From Paraktedonobacter carboxidivorans (lineage in GTDB: Bacteria > Chloroflexota > Ktedonobacteria > Ktedonobacterales > Ktedonobacteraceae), in NCBI GenBank assembly GCA_041156125.1, contig JBEVTI010000025.1:1-64000 (forward strand): a stretch of 64,000 nucleotides of DNA, read 5' to 3'. The translations under genes were made by a program, and so were the position numbers. Below, piece by piece: positions 54,143-62,007 of this stretch (its first letter is position 1; every line of letters starts with the position of its first letter). Under the pieces are notes generated by a model. It made no database searches and had not been told where the DNA came from. It saw nothing but the letters and a program-made list of their open reading frames with translations.

Positions 54143-55312
54143 TTACACGCGTTTGGCCTGACGAAACTGCCAGTCCTTCTCGAAGAGATTAAAAAAGACC
54201 TGCTCGCGTGGATGTTCCGCCGCCAGTTCTTCGTTCAATGTCACGCCAAGCCCAGGCGCTGTCGGTAACGCGAAACAGCCATCGGCCTGATCCACTTCAG
54301 GTGCCCCCTTGACCAGATCCTTGACCCAGGCGTCGGCAAAGTCATTAAAGTGCTCCTGAATCTTGAAATTGGGTGTACACGCGGCTATCTGGAGAGCTGC
54401 CGCTGTGCCAACTGGACCACAGACATTGTGGGGAGCAATCAGCATATAATAGGCATCAGCCCAGGCTGCCAGCTTCTTTGCGGCCAGGATACCACCCGCG
54501 TGGCTGAGATCGACTTGCAGAATATCTGCAGCCTGAAGTTCAAAGAGTTCGCGGCATTCATAGGGAGTATGCAAGCGTTCACCAGTGGCAATGGGGATAC
54601 CCAGAGGGGCAACTGCCTCGCTGACCTTTTTGAGCGCGGCCAGATTTTCTGGCGGCACTGGCTCTTCAAACCACCCTGGCTGAAATGGTGCCAGATCCTT
54701 GATCAAAGCAATGGCTGTGACGGGATTGAAGCGCCCATGCATCTCCACAAAGATGGAGATATCCGGGCCGACAGCGGCTCGTACCGCTTCCGTTAATTGG
54801 AGAGCCAGACGCTTTTCCTGGGCATCAAGTTCGTACCAACCAGCCCCAAAAGGATCGAACTTGAGTCCGCGATATCCCCGTGCCACCACTCGCTGAGCGG
54901 CAGAGGCAAACTCTTGCGGGGTACGTTCTACTGTGTACCAGCCATTGGCGTAGGCCGGGATGCGCTCGCGCACCGCTCCGCCCAATAATTGATAGACTGG
55001 CACGCCCAGCGCTTGACCCAGAATATCCCAACAGGCCATTTCGATCACTGCAATGGCTGACATCATAATTTCACCGGCGCGGGCATAGTCATTGCGAAAC
55101 AGACGCTGGACCAGATCTTCAATCTTTGCCGGATCGGAACCCAGAATGTGATTCTTGCCAGCCTCTTGCAGATACCCCAGCAAGGCGTCGGTATGGTTAA
55201 TCATGCGCACCTCACCCACCCCGCGCAACCCTGCATCTGTTTCGACAATCACAAAGGTCAAATTGCGCCAGGGAGTTCCAACCACTACCGGTTTAATCGC
55301 GCTAATCTTCAT
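54143..55312 (-). CDS. Mandelate racemase/enolase-superfamily dehydratase (galactonate dehydratase-like)
   Basis: I choose ATG 55312 (AGGA six bases upstream), giving 389 residues; the open extension to 55408 lacks family similarity. The capping domain is followed by a barrel with FVEMHGRF (first metal ligand and catalytic His region), GWFEEPVPPEN (second ligand Glu), IATGERLHT (third ligand Glu), QVDLSHAGGI and LIAPHNVCGPVG (His). The HGR and LAPH-type motifs place it near D-galactonate dehydratase and related sugar-acid dehydratases rather than muconate enzymes. It would dehydrate an aldonic acid produced by the neighbouring dehydrogenase and lactonase. The exact sugar acid cannot be read. 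Confidence 0.83.
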   Translation of the reverse strand: MKISAIKPVVVGTPWRNLTFVIVETDAGLRGVGEVRMINHTDALLGYLQEAGKNHILGSDPAKIEDLVQRLFRNDYARAGEIMMSAIAVIEMACWDILGQALGVPVYQLLGGAVRERIPAYANGWYTVERTPQEFASAAQRVVARGYRGLKFDPFGAGWYELDAQEKRLALQLTEAVRAAVGPDISIFVEMHGRFNPVTAIALIKDLAPFQPGWFEEPVPPENLAALKKVSEAVAPLGIPIATGERLHTPYECRELFELQAADILQVDLSHAGGILAAKKLAAWADAYYMLIAPHNVCGPVGTAAALQIAACTPNFKIQEHFNDFADAWVKDLVKGAPEVDQADGCFALPTAPGLGVTLNEELAAEHPREQVFFNLFEKDWQFRQAKRV

Positions 55313-55364
55313 AAGAATCCTGCTCCTTTGCTCTTGCGCTCTCCCGTTCTCCCACATATCCTCT

Positions 55365-56414
55365 CTATGCGACGCGTAAGATAATTTTTGTGGCAGCGGC
55401 CTGGCCACTCACCAGTTCCGCGAAAGCCTGCGCGCCTGCGTTCAAGGGACGCTCCTCCAGCCAGGGAGTCGCTGCCGAGAATACCCCCTGGGTGATCAGA
55501 TAGAAGGCCCGGGCAAAATCGGCCTGTTTGTAGGCAAAGCAGCCAGTGATGGTTATCTCTTGCCTGACAAGATAATTGGCAGCCAGTGGAGAAGCCTCGT
55601 CGTGCAAGCCAATAAATACCACGCGACCACCAGGCACAACCGCCTGGAGCGCTTGCGTGCGTGTAACGGTTGCCCCAACCGCGTCAATCACGACATCTAC
55701 TCCTCCTGGCACACGTTGCTGAATGTATTGGTCCACACTCTGCTGGCTGACGTTGATGGTTTCCAACGCTCCCCACTGACGCGCCACAGCCAGGCGCGAC
55801 TCAGCAAGATCGCTGACATAGATCTGCTCGATGCCCAGTGCGCGAGCCGCAATCAGACAAAACAGGCCAATCGGGCCTGCACCTTGAATCAGCAGACTCT
55901 GTGCGGGACCAGCGTGGGAGAGAGAAACCGCGCGCATGGAGCAAGCCAGCGGTTCCGTTAAGGAGGCGAGCGTTTCCGAGAGGCCCTCTGGCAGAGCATA
56001 ACATTGTCTGGCTGGCACAGTGACATAGTTGGCAAAGGCTCCAGGCAGGTGAGCTCCGATCAAGCGCCGCTGACGACAAAGGTTTGTGGCACCGGCCATG
56101 CAGCGATCACATGTCTCACAGGCAATGAGCGGATTAAAGGTCACGCGCGTCCCTACACGGGCGACACTCCCATCGGCCAGGGAAGCCTCGCTTCCTGCCA
56201 CAATGGAGCCTGCCGCTTCATGTCCCATGACCAGCGGGGGTGTGCGCAAGCTGTTCTGGCCCAGATACCCGCTCAATTCTGATCCACAGATACCTGCTGC
56301 CCGCACCGCAAGCAATACTTCATCTGCTCCTGCTTCTGGGACGGCTTGCCGCTGCATCTCCATCTGGCCAGGGCCAACCCAGACCAGCGCCTCCATCTCG
56401 TGTAACTGGCTCAT
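55365..56414 (-). CDS. Second zinc-dependent medium-chain dehydrogenase
   Basis: The 349-residue protein is of the same family as 53094-54125 but clearly diverged: AAGICGSELSGYLG with catalytic Cys, GHEAAGSIV, the structural zinc loop ACETCDRCMAGATNLC and a nucleotide-binding IQGAGPIGLFC (about 170) ending VSDLAESRL, where the Asp suggests NAD preference. It is first in the four-gene minus-strand unit, 52 bases ahead of the dehydratase gene. Two dehydrogenases in one unit suggest one acts on the incoming sugar or polyol and the other later. Confidence 0.83.
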   Translation of the reverse strand: MSQLHEMEALVWVGPGQMEMQRQAVPEAGADEVLLAVRAAGICGSELSGYLGQNSLRTPPLVMGHEAAGSIVAGSEASLADGSVARVGTRVTFNPLIACETCDRCMAGATNLCRQRRLIGAHLPGAFANYVTVPARQCYALPEGLSETLASLTEPLACSMRAVSLSHAGPAQSLLIQGAGPIGLFCLIAARALGIEQIYVSDLAESRLAVARQWGALETINVSQQSVDQYIQQRVPGGVDVVIDAVGATVTRTQALQAVVPGGRVVFIGLHDEASPLAANYLVRQEITITGCFAYKQADFARAFYLITQGVFSAATPWLEERPLNAGAQAFAELVSGQAAATKIILRVA

Positions 56415-56727
56415 CTCTTCATGCCTTTCCTTTACTTGTGCTCCTGGTGTACTTCTTCCTATCTCTTATAACGGTGAGTATCCATGCTTAGGAGTAGAGC
56501 CACTGGTCAGGAGAGCTACGGGCGTGGCACATGGCTCCAGGTCGATTATACCTATAATACACTGATCCCCAGAAGTGTCAATAAAGGTGTCTGCTCCTGC
56601 TTCTGGCTGAACTGCGCTTGCCTGGTTCAAGGCACTCCAGATGTGGTGTCCAGCCCGCAGGTGAGGAGTTCAGTATCGGAGATGACGGAGAACCATTTAT
56701 AAGTCAAACGACAGCATTGCCAGTTAT
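56415..56727. other. Interval without a recognised gene
   Basis: These 313 bases lie upstream of the dehydrogenase-dehydratase unit and downstream of the 579-residue minus-strand gene. I see no supported gene; promoter sequences for the minus-strand catabolic unit are expected here but none stands out. Confidence 0.45.
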
Positions 56728-58467
56728 TTAGAGGCGCTGGCCCTGAATCTGTGAGCCATCCTGCTGAGAGCGTAGCACCAGATGATTGCCATCGTTACTC
56801 AGAATTATCAACTGGTCAAAAAAGGGTGCGAGCAGCGGCGGACCAGCCTGGCCGCCTGGCCAGATCTGCATGGTCCAGCGCTGGCCCTGCCAGGCTGTCA
56901 TCATACCTATGACCTGGCACTGACCCAGCACCACCATGCGTTGCGCTCCACCTACCATCAATCCCTGGCTCTCGCCCTGCCAGAAAAAGCGTCCATCGAC
57001 GGTAAAAACCACCAGGCCGTTCCAGACCCCGAACAGATTGCGCGTCTGGCAGCGCCAGGTACCAATCAGGGGTGCCAGGCTTTGCATCTGTTGTGTAAAC
57101 AGAGGAATGGTGGTGCGCGTCTGCTCTAGCCCTTGAAGGATGCGCGTGCATTGCTCGGCCTGGACCGTCTCGCCAATCTCAGCAAAGAGGTCACGCGCCT
57201 GCTGAATAGGCACAGGAGAATAGAAAGAAGGTTCATTGGTCGCGAGATTGCGTTGCACCATATCCCACTGAATACCGGCCTGGACCTGGCGGCTATACAT
57301 TGCGCGCATAAACTGCATCTGCGTCCTGGCCCACTGCACCGAGCCCAGGTGGACTTCGGACGACAGATATGAACCGGAATACAACAGGCACCTGCCCAGA
57401 GCAATCTTGCTCTCGCGGTCGCTGCGCCTGCTGAGCAGATCGCGGGCCTGCTGGAAGATCCCCATGGCCTTGCGCATCTTTGCACGGTCCGCAACTCCAC
57501 TCTCTACATAGGTAAACCGGGCGTGCTCGGCCATCAGCAGGGCAAGATTGATCATGGCAGTGGTATTTTGCGGCTGCCGATGTAATACCTCGGAGAAACG
57601 CTCAAAGGCTTTCTGATAAAACTCGCGCACCTCTGCAGGACGGTAGATCTCTCCAATCGACTCGATCTGGGTGCGCACAAGCTGAATATTTTCGTCTGGC
57701 AGTTGCCTGGACGAAGCCCAGCCATCCAGTACCTCGCGCCAGCGCCCCTGGCTTAACTGCTCTGACGCGGGTAGCGCCAGTTCGGGACGTTGAGCAGTTA
57801 CCATATTGAGCAGGGCCAGGCCACGCAGTACCTCTCGATTGCCGCGTGCCTGCTGGCTTAATATCTGAAAAGGGGGAGGCTGCGGCCAGTCCATCCTTGC
57901 CCGCATATCCGCGGTAATCACCTGGGCAAACAGGCAGGCCATCGCGCGCCGAAACCGCCAGAGCGCGAGATTGCCCTGCTGCAAGAGCAGATCTGTGACC
58001 TCGACCCGCTTCCCATCAAGTTGCAGAGCCGCGAGATTGCCTGGCGACTCCCCAAGCTGTTGGCCAAGTTGTTGAAAGAGTTGATCTACGGATGAAGCGC
58101 GCTGCGTCAGCCGCTCAAGCTCTTTGGGAGATCGGGAGGACAGATCGGAGAGACGCAAACCATAGACCGAGCCAGATGGATCGATCACCGGGCGCGCCGC
58201 GTTTTCCTGCGCCGGGATCGGTGCCGAGGGCGTGGCACCCTGCGCGATCTCTGGCCTGATGCCAGCCGCGCTCAGGTCGCTAGCCTGTTGGAGCACCTCT
58301 TTGAGAGCAGACAACACCAGGAGGCGCAGACTTTCCTGGCCTATACCATTGATCTCAATATGGTTGCCATTCCCCAGAATCAGCATCCCGCTCTGGTTCT
58401 GTACACTTCCACTGATATCAATATTTCCCTGGTTACTCACACCGGGAGAAGGAGGCTCGTCTGTCAT
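56728..58467 (-). CDS. Large unknown protein with Gly/Asn-rich N-terminal motif, helical repeats and lipocalin-like C-terminus
   Basis: I choose ATG 58467; a TTG at 58500 would overlap the upstream gene. The 579 residues start with SNQGNIDISGSVQNQSG and LGNGNHIEI, a short beta-rich motif shared with the adjacent small protein. A mid-region (about 80-440) is helical and tetratricopeptide-like (for example FYQKAFERFSEVLHRQPQNTTAMINLALLMAEHA). The C-terminal about 110 residues open with LIGTWRCQTRNLFG and alternate strands, like a lipocalin-type barrel. There is no signal peptide, so it is cytoplasmic. Such N-terminal tags are common on STAND, TIR and caspase-type conflict proteins, but no effector is visible here. 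Function unknown. Confidence 0.6.
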   Translation of the reverse strand: MTDEPPSPGVSNQGNIDISGSVQNQSGMLILGNGNHIEINGIGQESLRLLVLSALKEVLQQASDLSAAGIRPEIAQGATPSAPIPAQENAARPVIDPSGSVYGLRLSDLSSRSPKELERLTQRASSVDQLFQQLGQQLGESPGNLAALQLDGKRVEVTDLLLQQGNLALWRFRRAMACLFAQVITADMRARMDWPQPPPFQILSQQARGNREVLRGLALLNMVTAQRPELALPASEQLSQGRWREVLDGWASSRQLPDENIQLVRTQIESIGEIYRPAEVREFYQKAFERFSEVLHRQPQNTTAMINLALLMAEHARFTYVESGVADRAKMRKAMGIFQQARDLLSRRSDRESKIALGRCLLYSGSYLSSEVHLGSVQWARTQMQFMRAMYSRQVQAGIQWDMVQRNLATNEPSFYSPVPIQQARDLFAEIGETVQAEQCTRILQGLEQTRTTIPLFTQQMQSLAPLIGTWRCQTRNLFGVWNGLVVFTVDGRFFWQGESQGLMVGGAQRMVVLGQCQVIGMMTAWQGQRWTMQIWPGGQAGPPLLAPFFDQLIILSNDGNHLVLRSQQDGSQIQGQRL

Positions 58468-58483
58468 TGCCACGCTCGCTTCG

Positions 58484-58942
58484 TTAGATGTGCAAACCAA
58501 ACCAGGCGGCGATCACGCTCGCCCCTCCCGCTACTAACGGCGCGGCGATCTGCGCGATTTTAAGCACAGAGTTCGCGAGTTGTGAACCTGCCTGAACCGT
58601 CGTACCAGCTTTGTCGAGCGTCTGACTGACCTGTTGCAGTTTACCAACGACGGCCTCTGGCTGCGGCTGTTGAGTATCGGTGGCCTTGATGGCCTGGTTG
58701 GCCAATTCCTGGACCGCGCGTCTTTCTTCCCTGGAAATAGGCAGTACTGCCAGTTGATCATAAAAATCTTCAAGCAAGGGTCGCAAAGCATGCATGTCTA
58801 TGGCTGACTGACTACCTTGACTGATAGTTTTATGTATTACATTGCCATGCCCCAGAATGATGTCTCCACTGGAGCTGTTAGTGACAGAACCAGGAATAGA
58901 AATATCTCCCCGATTCTTGCTGGATGGCTGCGAATCACTCAT
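58484..58942 (-). CDS. Small protein sharing the Gly/Asn-rich N-terminal motif, with C-terminal hydrophobic segment
   Basis: AAGGAGG lies five bases before ATG 58942, giving 152 residues. The N-terminus NRGDISIPGSVTNSSSG and ILGHGNVIHK parallels the start of the downstream 579-residue protein. The middle is helical (ALRPLLEDFYDQL, then REERRAVQELANQAIKA). The C-terminal IAQIAAPLVAGGASVIAAWFGLHI is hydrophobic enough to insert in a membrane. It is probably co-transcribed with the larger protein (16-base gap). A paired membrane-associated or sensor component is plausible; no family is assigned. Confidence 0.6.
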   Translation of the reverse strand: MSDSQPSSKNRGDISIPGSVTNSSSGDIILGHGNVIHKTISQGSQSAIDMHALRPLLEDFYDQLAVLPISREERRAVQELANQAIKATDTQQPQPEAVVGKLQQVSQTLDKAGTTVQAGSQLANSVLKIAQIAAPLVAGGASVIAAWFGLHI

Positions 58943-59219
58943 GTATCCTCCTTGAAAACCAGCTATCCTCACTTTGCTGGCCAGCTCTGAAAATTATGCA
59001 CTTTTTCTAGATTGCGCTTAGTATAGAACTATACGCTGGAGATTGTCAACCTCAAATCGTCGGCGAACTATGCAGATATTCTCCTCCTGCCGCCTGCGGC
59101 GACCTGGCAAAAGCGGGGGATAGTACAAGGGCACTTTATGCTATTTTTCGCCGGGGCGCTTGTGGTAATCTTAGGAACATTGACAGTATTTCTGATCGTT
59201 TGTCATGAAAGGCAGAGAA

Positions 59220-61913
59220 ATGCACAACGTAGAAGATCTTTTACATCAGCTGACATTGGAGGAGAAAGTGTCGCTGCTGGCTGGCGCTAACTTCTGGGAG
59301 ACAGTGCCGATCGAACGGCTCGGCATTCCGGCGATCAAGGTCTCGGACGGTCCCAATGGTGCCAGAGGCAGTGGTGGCTTTACAGATGGTGTGAGGGCTG
59401 CCTGTTTCCCCGTTGGTATCGCGCTGGCCTCAACGTGGAATCTCGCGCTGGTAGAGCGCATTGGGCAGGCTTTGGCCCAGGAAGCGCGCACCAAGGGAGC
59501 CAGCGTGCTCCTGGCCCCAACGGTCAACCTCCACCGTTCACCTCTCAATGGACGCAACTTCGAGTGTTATTCCGAAGATCCCTATCTCACTGGTAGGATT
59601 GCTACGGCGTATATTCAGGGTGTGCAAAGTCAGGGCGTGGGAGCCACGATCAAGCACTTTGTCTGCAACGATTCGGAGTACCAACGCAACAGTATTAGCT
59701 CCGAAGTCGATGAGCGCACGCTGCGCGAACTCTATCTCGCGCCTTTTCAGATGGCTCTGCAGGAGGCCAGACCCTGGGCGATCATGGCCTCCTATAATAA
59801 AGTCAATGGCACCTTTGCCAGTGAAAATCACAGGATGCTGACCGCTATTTTGCGTGATGAGTGGGGCTTTGAGGGCCTGGCAATCTCCGACTGGTTTGGT
59901 ACTCAGAGTACAGCGGCCTCGCTCAATGCGGGACTGGACCTGGAGATGCCGGGACCAGCGAACTGGCGCGGTTCCAAACTACGCCAGGCGATCGCGCAGG
60001 GCGAAGTTGACGAGGCGACACTCGATGTGAGCGTGCGTCGCTTGCTGCGACTGATCGAGCGAGCGGGAGCTTTCGAGCATCCCCAGACGGGACCAGAGCA
60101 GGCTATTGATCGGCCAGAGCACCGGGCGTTGATTCGCGCGACTGCAGCGGAAGGTATGGTGTTGCTTAAAAACGCGGGCTCTGTGCTCCCGCTTCAGCCG
60201 GAAAAGCTCACAAAGCTGGCAGTTATCGGCCCAAACGCGAAAACGGCGCAGATTATGGCCGGGGGCAGCGCGCAGGTCAACGCGCACTACGCGATCACGC
60301 CCTTTGAGGCTCTCGTTGAGCGCGCTGGGGAACAGGTCCAGATCGGGTATGAACTCGGCAGCACCAACTTCAAACTGGCTCCCCTGCTCGATATGGATTT
60401 GCTGACCGAGCAAGGGCTACATGTTGAGTATTTCAATAACTCTGATCTCTCTGGCGCAGTGGTCGTACATGAGCACTCACACAGTTCGGAATTGCTCTGG
60501 CTGAGCAGCCTACCAGAGCACGTCGATGGACAACACTTTTCGGCACGCGCGACAGGCCAGTTTACGCCTGCAACCAGTGGACGCTACACCTTTAGCCTGA
60601 TCAGTACGGGACCGGCTCGCTTCGCGCTCGATGGTCACGAAGTAATCGATAACTGGACGCACAGGGAGCCGGGCGAAGCATACTTCGGCATGGGCAGCGC
60701 CGAGTCCAGGTATGAGACAAAGTTGACGGCGGGTCAGATGTATGCTCTGGCCTTTGAATACAGCAAAAGCCCGGTCGTGCCGATTCCAGCCATGCGCCTG
60801 GGCTGCATCGTACCGCAGCCTGCGGACGCAATTGAGCGCGCGGCCCAACTGGCGGCTGACTCAGATGTCGCGCTGGTCTTCGCGGGACTGAGCGCGGAAT
60901 GGGAGAGCGAAGGCTTCGACCGGCCTGATCTGGAACTTGTGGGCAGGCAAAATGAACTGATCGAGGCCGTGGTCGCCGCGAACAAAAAGACCGTTGTGAT
61001 CCTCAACACCGGCTCGCCCATTGCTATGCCCTGGCTGGCAGAGGTCGCGGCAGTCGTACAGGCGTGGTATCCGGGCCAGGAATGCGGCCATGCCATCAGC
61101 GATGTGCTCTTTGGCGATGTCAATCCGTCAGGCAAGCTCAGCGAAACTTTTCCATTGCGCTTGCAGGACAATCCTGCCTACATCAACTATCCTGGCGAAA
61201 ATGGTCAGGTACGCTATGGCGAAGGCATCTTCATCGGCTATCGCTACTATGAAAAAAAACAGGTCGAGACGCTCTTTCCCTTTGGCTCTGGCCTTTCCTA
61301 TACCACCTTTCGCTATGACAGCCTGAGCTTGAGCGCGCGGGAGATCGGTCCCACCGACACGCTCAGCGTCTCGATTGATATCACCAACACAGGTCAGCGG
61401 GCCGGGCAGGAGGTCGTACAACTCTATATCTACGACAAAACTGCCAGCGTCCAGCGGCCCGAAAAAGAGTTAAAAGGCTTTGCCAAAGTTGCCCTGGAAC
61501 CCGGCGAGCGCCAGACCGTCACGCTCTCGATTGAGCGTGCCGCCCTGGCCTATTACGACATCCTCAAACGCGCCTGGGTGGCCGAAGCGGGCGAATTTGA
61601 GATACTGGTTGGCTCATCCTCGCGCGCTATTCACGCTACAGGCACATTTACGCTGACCGAGACCAGCCATTTCGGTGGTGTAGACCAGAACGAGCGCCTG
61701 AGCCTGAACAGCACGCTGGGCCAGCTTTTGGCCGAGCCAGCGGCTCGCGAAGTGCTGATGAGGTACCTGCCAGCAACCTTTGATGTTCAGCAACTGAACA
61801 TGGCTAGCAACTGGACGCTCGAACAGATCGCCAACTTCGCGCCCGACCTGCTCACTCCTGAGCTTTTACAGCGCATCGCCGGAGATCTGAAGCAATTGGA
61901 GGAAGCGTTGTGA
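59220..61913 (+). CDS. GH3 beta-glucosidase with inserted PA14 domain
   Basis: ATG 59220 has AAAGG about eight bases upstream; ATG 59205 is an in-frame alternative without one. The 897-residue enzyme has the GH3 TIM barrel (about 1-300) with nucleophile Asp224 in AISDWFGT, a second alpha/beta domain, an inserted PA14 carbohydrate-binding domain (about 390-525, FTPATSGRYTFSLIST), the acid/base region SAEWESEGFDR, and a C-terminal fibronectin III-like domain (VSIDITNTGQRAGQEVVQLYI). A further about 80-residue tail after about 810 ends the protein. It hydrolyses beta-glucosides from plant polymers or flavonoids. No signal peptide is seen, so it acts inside the cell or leaves by a non-classical route. 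Confidence 0.92.
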   Translation: MHNVEDLLHQLTLEEKVSLLAGANFWETVPIERLGIPAIKVSDGPNGARGSGGFTDGVRAACFPVGIALASTWNLALVERIGQALAQEARTKGASVLLAPTVNLHRSPLNGRNFECYSEDPYLTGRIATAYIQGVQSQGVGATIKHFVCNDSEYQRNSISSEVDERTLRELYLAPFQMALQEARPWAIMASYNKVNGTFASENHRMLTAILRDEWGFEGLAISDWFGTQSTAASLNAGLDLEMPGPANWRGSKLRQAIAQGEVDEATLDVSVRRLLRLIERAGAFEHPQTGPEQAIDRPEHRALIRATAAEGMVLLKNAGSVLPLQPEKLTKLAVIGPNAKTAQIMAGGSAQVNAHYAITPFEALVERAGEQVQIGYELGSTNFKLAPLLDMDLLTEQGLHVEYFNNSDLSGAVVVHEHSHSSELLWLSSLPEHVDGQHFSARATGQFTPATSGRYTFSLISTGPARFALDGHEVIDNWTHREPGEAYFGMGSAESRYETKLTAGQMYALAFEYSKSPVVPIPAMRLGCIVPQPADAIERAAQLAADSDVALVFAGLSAEWESEGFDRPDLELVGRQNELIEAVVAANKKTVVILNTGSPIAMPWLAEVAAVVQAWYPGQECGHAISDVLFGDVNPSGKLSETFPLRLQDNPAYINYPGENGQVRYGEGIFIGYRYYEKKQVETLFPFGSGLSYTTFRYDSLSLSAREIGPTDTLSVSIDITNTGQRAGQEVVQLYIYDKTASVQRPEKELKGFAKVALEPGERQTVTLSIERAALAYYDILKRAWVAEAGEFEILVGSSSRAIHATGTFTLTETSHFGGVDQNERLSLNSTLGQLLAEPAAREVLMRYLPATFDVQQLNMASNWTLEQIANFAPDLLTPELLQRIAGDLKQLEEAL

Positions 61914-62007
61914 ACCGTCAGACAATTCATCGGGAGGCAACAGAAAAAGATAGCGTCTCTGCTCTCAGTAAGTCAGACCAGGAGAACCAGAAAGAAGTAC
62001 ATTAATT

